Positions 32,092 to 43,074 of a stretch of 64,000 bases of DNA are shown piece by piece; positions within the stretch are counted from its first letter, which is position 1; each line of letters opens with the position of its first letter. The position numbers and the translations under genes are program-made. This stretch comes from Globodera rostochiensis (Eukaryota; Nematoda; Chromadorea; Rhabditida; Heteroderidae). The DNA lies in NCBI GenBank assembly GCA_018350325.1, contig JAEVLN010000001.1:6601254-6665253 (forward strand), in the 5' to 3' direction. Below the pieces are notes generated by a model. That model saw only the letters and a list, made by a program, of their open reading frames with translations, had not been told where the DNA came from and ran no database searches.

Positions 32092-34640
32092 ACAGCCGAT
32101 CAAATGCTTCCCAAAAAGCCATAACCGATCAAATGCTTCCCAAAAAGCCATAGCCGATCAAATGCTTCCCAAAAAGCCATAGCCGATCAAATGCTTCCCA
32201 AAAAGCCATAACCGATCAAATGCTTCCCAAAAAGCCATAGCCGATCAAATGCTTCCCAAAAAGCCATAGCCGATTAAATGCTTCCCAAAAAGCCATAGCC
32301 GATCAAATGCTTCCCAAAAAGCCATAACCGATCAAATGCTTCCCAAAAAGCCATAGCCGATCAAATGCTTCCCAAAAAGCCATAGCCGATCAAATGCTTC
32401 CCAAAAAGCCATAACCGATCAAATGCTTCCCAAAAAGCCATAGCCGATCAAATGCTTCCCAAAAAGCCATAGCCGATCAAATGCTTCCCAAAAAGCCATA
32501 ACCGATCAAATGCTTCCCAAAAAGCCATAGCCGATCAAATGCTTCCCAAAAAGCCATAGCCGATTAAATGCTTCCCAAAAAGCCATAACCGATCAAATGC
32601 TTCCCAAAAAGCCATAACCGATCAAATGCTTCCCAAAAAGCCATAGCCGATCAAATGCTTCCCAAAAAGCCATAACCGATCAAATGCTTCCCAAAAAGCC
32701 ATAACCGATCAAATGCTTCCCAAAAAGCCATAGCCGATCAAATGCTTCCCAAAAAGCCATAACCGATCAAATGCTTCCCAAAAAGCCATAGCCGATCAAA
32801 TGCTTCCCAAAAAGCCATAACCGATCAAATGCTTCCCAAAAAGCCATAGCCGATCAAATGCTTCCCAAAAAGCCATAGCCGATCAAATGCTTCCCAAAAA
32901 GCCATAACCGATCAAATGCTTCCCAAAAAGCCATAGCCGATCAAATGCTTCCCAAAAAGCCATAACCGATCAAATGCTTCCCAAAAAGCCATAGCCGATC
33001 AAATGCTTCCCAAAAAGCCATAGCCGATCAAATGCTTCCCAAAAAGCCATAGCCGATCAAATGCTTCCCAAAAAGCCATAGCCGATCAAATGCTTCCCAA
33101 AAAGCCATAGCCGATCCAAATGCTTCCCAAAAGCCATAAATCAAATGCTTCCCAAAAAGCCATAGCCGATCAAATGCTTCCCAAAAAGCCATAGCCGATC
33201 AAATGCTTCCCAAAAAGCCATAACCGATCAAATGCTTCCCAAAAAGCCATAGCCGATCAAATGCTTCCCAAAAAGCCATAACCGATCAAATGCTTCCCAA
33301 AAAGCCATAGCCGATCAAATGCTTCCCAAAAAGCCATAGCCGATCAAATGCTTCCCAAAAAGCCATAGCCGATCAAATGCTTCCCAAAAAGCCATAGCCG
33401 ATCAAATGCTTCCCAAAAAGCCATAGCCGATCAAATGCTTCCCAAAAAGCCATAACCGATCAAATGCTTCCCAAAAAGCCATAGCCGATCAAATGCTTCC
33501 CAAAAAGCCATAGCCGATCAAATGCTTCCCAAAAAGCCATAGCCGATCAAATGCTTCCCAAAAAGCCATAACCGATCAAATGCTTCCCAAAAAGCCATAA
33601 CCGATCAAATGCTTCCCAAAAAGCCATAGCCGATCAAATGCTTCCCAAAAAGCCATAGCCGATTAAATGCTTCCCAAAAAGCCATAACCGATCAAATGCT
33701 TCCCAAAAAGCCATAACCGATCAAATGCTTCCCAAAAAGCCATAGCCGATCAAATGCTTCCCAAAAAGCCATAACCGATCAAATGCTTCCCAAAAAGCCA
33801 TAACCGATCAAATGCTTCCCAAAAAGCCATAGCCGATCAAATGCTTCCCAAAAAGCCATAGCCGATCAAATGCTTCCCAAAAAGCCATAACCGATCAAAT
33901 GCTTCCCAAAAAGCCATAGCCGATCAAATGCTTCCCAAAAAGCCATAGCCGATTAAATGCTTCCCAAAAAGCCATAGCCGATCAAATGCTTCCCAAAAAG
34001 CCATAGCCGATCAAATGCTTCCCAAAAAGCCATAGCCGATTAAATGCTTCCCAAAAAGCCATAGCCGATCAAATGCTTCCCAAAAAGCCATAGCCGATCA
34101 AATGCTTCCCAAAAAGCCATAGCCGATCAAATGCTTCCCAAAAAGCCATAACCGATCAAATGCTTCCCAAAAAGCCATAGCCGATCAAATGCTTCCCAAA
34201 AAGCCATAGCCGATCAAATGCTTCCCAAAAAGCCATAACCGATCAAATGCTTCCCAAAAAGCCATAGCCGATCAAATGCTTCCCAAAAAGCCATAGCCGA
34301 TCAAATGCTTCCCAAAAAGCCATAACCGATCAAATGCTTCCCAAAAAGCCATAGCCGATCAAATGCTTCCCAAAAAGCCATAGCCGATCAAATGCTTCCC
34401 AAAAAGCCATAGCCGATCAAATGCTTCCCAAAAAGCCATAACCGATCAAATGCTTCCCAAAAAGCCATAGCCGATCAAATGCTTCCCAAAAAGCCATAAC
34501 CGATCAAATGCTTCCCAAAAAGCCATAGCCGATCAAATGCTTCCCAAAAAGCCATAACCGATCAAATGCTTCCCAAAAAGCCATAACCGATCAAATGCTT
34601 CCCAAAAAGCCATAGCCGATCAAAGGCTTCCAAATTCGGT
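32092..34640. repeat. 2.5-kb minisatellite, about 87 copies of a 29-bp unit
   Basis: The unit is CCGATCAAATGCTTCCCAAA plus AAGCCATAA or AAGCCATAG. Copies are nearly perfect; the main variation is A or G in CCATA(A/G)CCGATC, with a few CCGATTAAAT copies and one damaged zone at 33110-33150. The two variants form runs and recurring patterns. The array has replaced the 3' part of the H copy. Confidence 0.97.
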
Positions 34641-34734
34641 TTTATTGCCCAACTCTCTAAATGTGATCGAATTAATTGTCCGCTTTATTTTTAGAGCAAA
34701 AATTATTCAATAAATCGTAAAATTTGAGGCCAAG

Positions 34735-34905
34735 ACTTTCTGTTTTCAGCTTTATGCAAAATGCCAAAATCAATTGTTCATTTGATTTTGTGCGCAATAA
34801 AACGTGGCCAAATAATATTGTCCAATAAATTGATTGTTGGCTTAGCGCATATATTTGGCATTTTTGCATTCATTGTTCACTTATTTCCACCACCAAATGG
34901 ATTAA
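34735..34905 (+). promoter_or_regulatory. Promoter block upstream of locus J
   Basis: ATGCCA at 34761-34766, GCGCAATAAAACGTGGCCAA near 34792-34811, CCAATAAATTGATTG, GCGCATATATTTGGCATTTT with TGGCAT at 34856-34861, then GCATTCATTGTTCACTT. Near-identical to locus I. Confidence 0.6.
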
Positions 34906-35031
34906 AATAAAATTTCTTTTTATGTTCACTGGGCTAATAATTATATTAACTTATATTTTAAATTAATTAAAAGAGATTTCATAGGCTAAATTTCTGATCA
35001 TCTTAAGGCTTTTATTCTGATCGATCAATCA

Positions 35032-38000
35032 ATGAATTTGTCCACAATTGGCATCATTTTTGTGCTATTTTTCTGTTCGGCGGCATGGGCAGGCCCTTTC
35101 CGGCCCAGATCAAAGATAGTACCGAGCAGCAGCAACACGCCATCACCACAGATCAATGCATCAGATCCCGGCTCAAAAAGCTTTTCAACAAGGCTAATGG
35201 AAGGTAAAATAAATTTGAAAAAAATGGGGGAAGAATTTTGGCATTAATCCGTTGTCACCATTTTGGTGCAGTTGTGCCCTGCTGGTGGTACAATTTTCAT
35301 TAGATTTGACTAACCTTTAAGGTCAATTGTAATATTTATTATACACTAATTACTGATAATTATATCAATACCTAATTAATTGTGCCGCCCTTTGGTCGCT
35401 GAGCGAATTTGGGGACGAGCAAAAAAAGTTCCTTAAAATTATTTGGTGGTCCTCATTTTTCGGAAATCGGAATTCCGAGGCCTTAAAATTTTTTGGAAAG
35501 TCGGAAATCGGAATTCCGACCATCCCTGGTGTAAAGCATTAATCGGTCGGCACAATTTTGGTGCGCGGTGTGCCCTTTCCTCGACAAACAAATTTTGATC
35601 AATTCAGGTGCCATTAATTATTATCTAACGGGCACCGACAGCGATTATTTGAACCCGGAACAACAACAACAACAACAACAACAACATACGTCACAATCAA
35701 TTCGCCGTACAAACTTCTTTGGGGATGGCACCGGCACCGGCAACAGCAACAGCAGCGGCGGCCGAAACAAAACCCGTCGCAATACAACAAAAACAGTATT
35801 TAATCAAAATCAAAATACCGTACATACTCTTTTAACTCCGCCCCCTCTAATAATGCCACCCCCTCTAATAATGCCGCCCCCTCTAATAATGCCACCCCCT
35901 CTAATAATGCCGCCCCCTCTAATAATGCCACCACCTCTAATAATGCCACCCCCTCTAATAATGCCAAACAACCCTTTAATAATGCCACCCCCTCTAATAA
36001 TGCCACCCCCTCTAATAATGCCACCCCCTCTAATAATGCCACCCCCTCTAATAATGCCACCCCCTCTAATATACGGTACCCCCTTGAAATTGGTGTTAAA
36101 ATCAAGCGTATTCCTCCCTCCCCCCCCCCCGAGAGAAGGGAACGGGGGGGGGGGGGAGACTGTGCTTAAAGCACAACATCGGGAATATGGATGGGCACGG
36201 GGCTGGGGGCTCAAGAGAAAAAAAGTCCGTACTTTTCCCTCAAATGCCATTGGCGGCGCCCAGCCAAAATGCCATTTGCAGATTTTGGTGCACCTAAAAA
36301 AAATTGGAACCGGAACCGGTTCCGGAGACGTCGCTTCAACTCATTTTCAGGTTGCGCCGTTACACCTACCGGAACCGACGGATCATCCCGTTGCTGATCC
36401 ACCGATGGTAATTTTGGAATGCCAACCTCCGTCCGAATGCTTTTATTAAAATTCATTCCAAAAATTTTTTGAAAACTAAAATTTGGCCTCAGTCGGATGG
36501 ATCTGTGGGGGTTCGAATCTCGCATACTATACCTACCTAACTTTGTTTAGGCTTTTGGCAACGAACCACCGAGGCCAATTTCAATGTCAGCATCACAACA
36601 GCAACAACAACAACAACAACAAACGTCATCATCACCACGTAGTCGTAAGAAATTAGAGTCCTCCGTTAAAATAAACTTGCCGGGAACGGGAGTTTTCAAA
36701 TTTAACCGGGACGGGAATGCCGGTGTTTTTCCCGTTCCCATAAAAATCCCACGTGAATGAATCCGGCGGAAACGGGAAAAATTTGTTAGGTAAATCCCGA
36801 TCTATGTACATTTTTTTGGTACACAATTTGCACAAAATTTTTGATCTACAAAATTGGGAGGGTCCGACGGGGACGGCAGGCGCAGAAAATAACATTTTTG
36901 TTTTATTGTAAAAAAATTGTGCCGTTTTTCGAATTTTGCGCTGTTTTTCGGTGCGGCATCGGCAGGCGGAGGCGTCATTTTCTCGCCCTGCTGGACAAAG
37001 ATAGCACCAAGCAGTAGCAGCAACACGCCATCACCTCAATGGTTCAGCACCAGCAGCAGCAGCAACACGCCATCACCTCAATGGTTCAATGCATCCGATC
37101 CCGACTCAGAAAGCTTTACAGAAAATCAAATTGAAGGTAAAATAAGGGGATTAAGCATCAATCGATCGGTCGGATCGGTCCATTGGTGCGGCGGTGTGCC
37201 ATTTCCCATACATATACATAAATACAAAAATTATTTGATCAGATGCCATCCATTATTGCCATGAAACAAATGTAAGTGCAAAAGTGCCAAACAAGAAATA
37301 AAATTAAACAAATTGGAGTCGCATAAAATGGTTCAGAAAATTTTTCTTTTTTTGTTTCTGGCACTCCAAAAACAGCAAATTTTTCGTTATTGGATTTTTA
37401 TTATGATATATAATAACCATTAATTCCTCTTTCAGAAGAAGAAACAGAAATATTAAATAGTGAAAAGTTTAAAAATTTTGAAAAATAAAATTTTTGTTAT
37501 TTTTAAAAAAAAACAGAATTTAAAATATGCAAAAAAAAATTAATAATTTTTTTTGGGGGGGGGGGGTGCCGATTAGGGGAGTGGTCGACTTCAAGTTTCG
37601 CCGACTCGGTTGCCCCTTAGGCGTTTTACGGGCGGGACACGGTTCTTCAAAACTCATTTTCAGGTTTCGCCGTTTCACCTACCGGAACCGACGGATCATC
37701 CCGTTGCTGATCCATCGAAGGTAAAGTGAAGACATTGCTGCAATTTTTATGGAAAAAATGTTTAAACAACAAAAAAAAATTGTTTTTAGTCTTTCCCCTC
37801 CGAAGAATTCCTTCAAGCAGTACTAGCAGAACAACAATCACATAGCGGTGGTCGTGGTCATAAGAATGGGCAATTGAAAAGCCGGAAAAAAATTGACGGC
37901 CGTTGCCATCAAACAAATGTAAGTGCAAAAGTGCCAAACAAAAAATAAAATTAAAACAAATTGGAGTCGCATAAAATGCCCCCCGGGGTGGGGGGGGCGG

Positions 38001-39157
38001 CTGATCAAAATGAAATTTCGCTGAATTTACAGCGGTTGACTATGTTTGCAGCGGCACAGAATTAATCACTCCCGAAAATTGAGACTTGACTAGCCGAGAC
38101 TTGTTCAAAAAAATTTTCTTTTTTTGTTTCTGGCACTCCAAAAACAGCAAATTTTCGTTATTGGATTTTTAATTATGATATATAATAACCATTAATTCCT
38201 CTTTCAGAAGAAGAAACAGAAATATTAAATAGTGAAGAGTTTAAAAATTTTTGTTTTTTAAAAAAAAAGAACAGAATTTAAAAATATGTAAAAAAAATTA
38301 ATAATTTTTTTGGGGGGGGGGGTGCCGATTAGGGGAGTGGTCGACTTCAAGTTTCGCCGCCTCGGTTGCCCCTTAGGCGTTTTACGGGCGGGACACGGTT
38401 CTTCAAAACTCATTTTCAGGTTTCGCCGTTTCACCTACCGGAACTGACCGATCATCTCGTTGCTGATCCATCGATGGTAATTTCGGAATGCCAACCTCCG
38501 TCCGAATGCTTTTATTAAAAATCATTCCAAAATTTTGAAACTTAAATTTGAACAAAAGCCTCAGTCAGCTGATCTGTGGGGGGGGGGGGGGTCAAATCTC
38601 GCATAATTTAATTTGAAAAAAATATTCAAATAACACGAAGAGTTAAAATTTGATTTTAAACAAAAATTATTAATTCGAAATTCGAATTATACTAGAAAAT
38701 TTGAAATCACTCTTTTTCTAAGAAAAAATATAGAGACAATAAAGAAAACGGAATTTTTAAATAATAAAATTCGATGTTTACTGAATTTAAAAATAATTTT
38801 TGATTCATACCTCGCATTGAGTATATTTTCAAATTTTATTAGATTTGAATAATCCTACAGCTTTTTGATTAGTCCAAAATCTAACGGTCCAATTTTTGTC
38901 TGGCAACCGAAATAGGCAACGGGGGGGGGCAAATGCTTTCGATTAAACAAAACAAAATTTGTTTTCAGTTTTTCCCCACCGAAGCATTCCTTCAAGATCA
39001 AGCAGTACCAGCATCACAACAACAACGACCACAAACGGCATCATCATCACATAGCGCCGGTGGTCGTAAGAATGGGCAATTGAATAGCCGGAAAAAAGTT
39101 GATGGCCGCCTGCCTAAGAATTTTCTATCCGACAGCGCCGGCGGCGACAGAACGTAG
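35032..39157 (+). CDS. Locus J: ten-exon paralogue of locus I
   Basis: Exons 35032-35203, 35608-35795, 36351-36407, 36551-36722, 37005-37136, 37243-37271, 37664-37720, 37790-37918, 38420-38476 and 38969-39157 give 393 residues (phases 1,0,0,1,1,0,0,0,0). It has the modules of locus I plus a repeated pair: exons 3, 7 and 9 are versions of V(A/S)P-HLPEPTDHPVADPP/S, exons 8 and 10 of the FPTEAFLQ module. Exon 8 ends GRCHQTN|GTAAG, a fusion of the FPTEAFLQ module with the end of a D-A-I-x-x-C-H-Q-T exon. Exon 10 is identical in protein to exon 8 of locus I. Exon 4 must use an earlier donor (GCCG|GTGTTT) than locus I, because the longer form has a frame break. Exon 5 overlaps a decayed signal-peptide exon without ATG. 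Function unknown. Confidence 0.6.
35370..35460. repeat. Dispersed repeat shared with 785-850
   Basis: Located in intron 1 of locus J and absent from intron 1 of locus I (which is 110 bp against 404 bp), so it is probably part of an insertion made after the duplication. The other copy lies in the opposite orientation near the left edge. Confidence 0.5.
35836..36070. repeat. 18-bp ATGCCA minisatellite, intron 2 of locus J
   Basis: About twelve copies of CCCCCTCTAATAATGCCA, ten with ATGCCA and two with ATGCCG. Here the units happen to stay open in the exon 2 frame (PPPLIM), whereas in locus I the frame stops at the first unit, which argues against coding. Confidence 0.9.
36907..37136 (+). pseudogene. 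Decayed signal-peptide exon reused as an internal exon
   Basis: The frame FALFFGAASAGGGVIFSPCWTK then IAPSSSSNTPSPQWF matches exon 1 of loci I and J in layout but has no in-place ATG. Its last part (from ATAG|CACC at 37005) still splices in phase 1 as exon 5 of locus J. The Ser/Pro block is duplicated in tandem (STSSSSNTPSPQWF, twice). Confidence 0.55.
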
Positions 39158-39159
39158 AA

Positions 39160-40040
39160 AAGTATGGAGGTGGTGGAAGAAATGGAACACGAGAACGAAG
39201 CGAGCAATGAAATGGGCGACGAAAATCCGATTCTTTTTTTTTTTGATTAAATTTTGCGTGCTGGATCGTTTCGTAAATATCCGAAATCCTAAAAATCCGA
39301 AACGATTTTAAACCCGAAATCCGAAACGCCAAAAAACCCGGTATTTCCGAAATTCCGAAACCCAAAAATCCGAAATTTTGCCCAGCCCTGGTCGACATGA
39401 GCGAATCGTTCGAATTCGACTAAACATGAAAACATTTACCAAACATTCAAATTGACACAATGCATCATTTTATGTCGTTTTGATTTTCTGATAAAAATTT
39501 TTTAAAAAATTTCTGTTTTAAACTTAAACTGTATGAGAACTCGGCTTTGACCTAAATTGGTAAATAATGGGTGCAAACCAAAAATTTATCCAACCTTTAT
39601 CAAAGGTTTCTCCAAATCTGTGAGTATTATACCCCCCGTTGAAAACAGCCTCTCTTTTTTTTTGAGAATTCTGCTATCTTCTGAGAGAGGGGGTCGGCGA
39701 CGGCACCGCCGACCACCGCCCGCTCCCCTAAACCCGGATCTCGATCCGAAACCCAGTCGGGTATTGGGTCGAGAAAAATGTCGGGTTTCGACTCTCGGTT
39801 TCGGGTAATTCGCCCCATCCCTACTGGGGACACGGCTTCATACCCAGAGCCTTGGCCATCAAAAAATTTTTGGGAGGGAGGGGGGAAGCCAAAAAAGTCG
39901 ATTTTTAGTGGTGCATTTTTGGGGTTTATTGGAATTTGTTGTGTTAAGAAATTGGCCCAAACATTAAATTTTACAAAACAAAAGGGTCCCTCCCCCCCCC
40001 CACATGGGTTTTTTCTCAAAAAACGGGAAAAAGTGCCGAA
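39160..40040. other. Intergenic 3' flank of locus J
   Basis: CCGAAATCCGAAA words at 39280-39380 (another palindromic short repeat) are followed by AT-rich DNA and poly-C/G runs. A 322-codon minus-strand frame spans 39627-40595 but crosses the repeat at 40040-40290 and poly-A/T DNA; I do not call it. Confidence 0.45.
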
Positions 40041-40292
40041 TGCGAAAATGCCAAACGGGAAAAGTGCCGAACGAAAAAGTGCAAACGGGAAAAAGTGCCG
40101 AATGAGAAATTGCCAAACGGGAAAAGTGCCGAACGAAAAAGTGCAAACGGGAAAAAGTGCCGAATGAGAAATTGCCAAACGGGAAAAGTGCCGAATGAAA
40201 AAGTGCAAACGGGAAAAAGTGCCGAATGAGAAAGTGCCAAACGGAAAAAAGTGCCGAATGAGAAAGTGCCAAACGTGAAAAAGTGCCAAAAA
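40034..40292. repeat. Minisatellite of GTGCCGAATGAGAAA / GTGCCAAACGGGAAAA units
   Basis: Ten or so half-units of 15-16 bp alternate in pairs. TGCCAAAC recurs but the exact ATGCCA hexamer appears only at the left edge. Confidence 0.85.
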
Positions 40293-40459
40293 TTTAGCCA
40301 GACTCGAACTCGAAACTAGACAAGAACTTTTTCCAAACTCGAGACAATTGCCTTGGAGGCATGGAGCAAATTGGCACTTTGCCGTTGTACAATCTTTGAA
40401 CAAATAATGAAAATTAAGCCATAATCGATGCTTTCTCCTCTTATTTTTGTGCAAAATTT

Positions 40460-40640
40460 TTAGCTTCCGGCCATATAATAAATAAACATTAATTATTATT
40501 ATTTTAAATTTTTTGAATGTTTCCTGCGCAATGAAACGTGGCAAAATTGCATTTTTCCAATAAATTAATAGTTGGATTAGCGCATATATTGGCATTGCTT
40601 CTATTTTTTTTCACTAATCAATTGGCATAAAATTTGTAAA
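40460..40640 (+). promoter_or_regulatory. Promoter block upstream of locus K
   Basis: CTTCCGGCCATATA at about 40464, GCGCAATGAAACGTGGCAAA near 40526-40545, CCAATAAATTAATAG, then GCGCATATATTGGCATTGC with TGGCAT at 40590-40595 and a second TTGGCATAAAAT. It lies 100-275 bp before the ATG. Confidence 0.6.
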
Positions 40641-40736
40641 AATAGTATTATTTTTATAAATAATTAACTTAATATTATGTTTCCAAATATTTAAATTTAA
40701 ATTAAATAAAAACATGAATTTGAATAGTTAAATTCA

Positions 40737-43037
40737 ATGAATTTCCCAACAATTGCCATCATTTTTTCACTGCTTTTCTGTGCGGCATCGGCAGGCACTT
40801 GCATGTCCAAATCAAAGATGACACAAAGCGGCACAATGCCACGACAAAAAGTCCACTCGAGAACCCTTAGCGACGAAAGCCTTTTGGATGGTAAGCAAAT
40901 TTTTTTTGTACTTTTCGGTTAGCGCTCCCCCCCCCCCCAAATAAAAGAATGAATTAGCCAAGGCGTTAGGTCACAAAGTGCCAACAAGACTAAAAACAGC
41001 TAAAATGCCACCGGTCAAAATGCCAACCAGGCCTAAAACGGTCAAATGCCCGCCGAAAATACTTAATTACAATAATGATATAATCGTTTTTAAGAAAAAT
41101 TTTTTACGAAGTTGGCATTTTAACCGTTTTGGCTTAGTTGGCATTTTGACCGGGTTGGCATTTTAGCCAATGGCATTTTGACTAATTGGCATTTTGTCTT
41201 GACACAATTGAGCAATTGGCCTACAATACTACATCAAAAAACAATGCTCTTAAATGAATATATTTTATTCATCAGATGCCATCTCTTATATTCATCAAAC
41301 GAGGCGGCATAATAACGCGTCAACGGGAACAAATAACCACCGTGCTCATCATCAGCCTGCTGGTGTTGATTTTGCGTCAAAAATTATTAACAAAATTTGG
41401 CCACAAATTTTGCCAAATTTCAAAAAAAAAAAAATTGTGTTTTTATTTATTGAGATTTTAGGAACAAAATTTGCCAGCCCTGGCCATCGCCGTTCGCCTG
41501 CTGTGTACGCCGGCGGCGGTTCACGTCAAGAACGAACACGGGGAAAGAAGCCGCTTCTGGCCCATCCGAAGGCTCAGAAAAATTACGCGTTGCTAATGGT
41601 ATGGCTAATTGGTCATTTAAATGAATTTAAAATTTGTGCCAATTTAATTGGCACACACACACCAATTACTGGACTAATTCATCACCGCTCATTTAATGAT
41701 TTATGGGCACCCACCCGAGCAGGCTTTTCAAGGCGGGCTTAACCTAATTTCTGTAATGGACCGGTGCTGAATTGGGCTGAAAGGACGAATTGGGACCGGT
41801 GACCAATTGAGTCCAGATCAAAAGTTTTGTAACCAATTTGATTTTTAAAAAGTCCTAAATTCCACAACAACAAAAAGGCATTTTGATTGAAATAGGGGAT
41901 GAAATAAATTCATCAGAAAAAATGGCAGAATTCGACGCCGCCGCCTCTGCCATCGGTCGAAGACGTATTGCAACAACGCAGGCAGCAACAACACCAAAAG
42001 TTTGAAGAAAACAATCAGAGCCAGAGGGCATGGAACAATTCAACAAAGGTGCCGTGCCGACGCCTGTCGCAGATAGCGTTGGCGGTTTCTGGCACTTTCT
42101 CGGTTAACGCGATTCGGTTAACCGAAAAAAGAACGATTCGGTTAACCGAAACCGATCGATTTGGCTAACTGAAACCGAACGATTCGGCTAACTGAACCCG
42201 AACGATTCGGCTAAAACCGAACGATTCGGCGAACTGAACCCGAACGATTCAACTAACCTAAACCGATCGATTTGGCTAACTGAACTGAACCCGAACGATT
42301 CGGCTAACCGAAACCGAACGATTCGGCTAACCAAAACCGAACGATTTGGCTAACCGAAACCGAACGATTCAACTAACCTAAACCGATCGATTTGGCTAAC
42401 TGAACTGAACCCGAACGATTCGGCTAACCGAAACCGAACGATTCGGCTAACCGAAACCGAACGATTCGGCTAACCAAAACCGAACGATTCGGCTAACCGA
42501 AACCGAACGATTCGGCTAACCGAAACCGAACGATTCGGCTAACCAAAACCGAACGATTTGGCTAACCGAAACCGAACGATTCAACTAACCTAAACCGATC
42601 GATTTGGCTAACTGAACTGAACCCGAACGATTCGGCTAACCGAAACCGAACGATTCGGCTAACCGAAACCGAACGATTCGGCTAACCAAAACCGAACGAT
42701 TCGGCTAACCAAAACCGAACCGATAAGCGAAACCGAAATTTGTCGGTTGCTTTTTCGGTTCGGTTTGGCTTGAAACCGCCAATCCTATAAACGACATTCC
42801 CGTCGCATTAATGTGACCTCCTCCCCCCCCCCCCCGTAAATTGCTTAGGTTTTTGACGTGGCGACGACCACCCGGGTACTGCCATCATCACCGCCACTAA
42901 CCGCATCGTCACCATCACATCATCACCGTAAGCAGCAGAATTGGCAAATGGAAAGAAGAAGCAGTAAAAAGAGTAGCAGCAGCAATAGCGGCTTGAATGT
43001 AGTTTGGGAAGAAAAAGAGTTGGACGACAACCAGCAC

Positions 43038-43074
<37 letters not shown>

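Noticed and set aside
32092..34640. CRISPR-like array of 29-bp repeats
   Set aside because: Repeats are directly adjacent with no spacers and the genome is eukaryotic.
35796..36449. PPPLIM repeat as a protein domain of locus J
   Set aside because: The frame breaks at the first unit in the paralogous locus I, and both loci have a usable phase-0 donor (ACA|GTATTT) before the array that leads to a conserved V-initiated exon.
39627..40595. 322-codon minus-strand frame with HSALFPVCTFSFGTF repeats
   Set aside because: Its repetitive part is the 40034-40292 minisatellite and the remainder is AT-rich with no splice or signal evidence.
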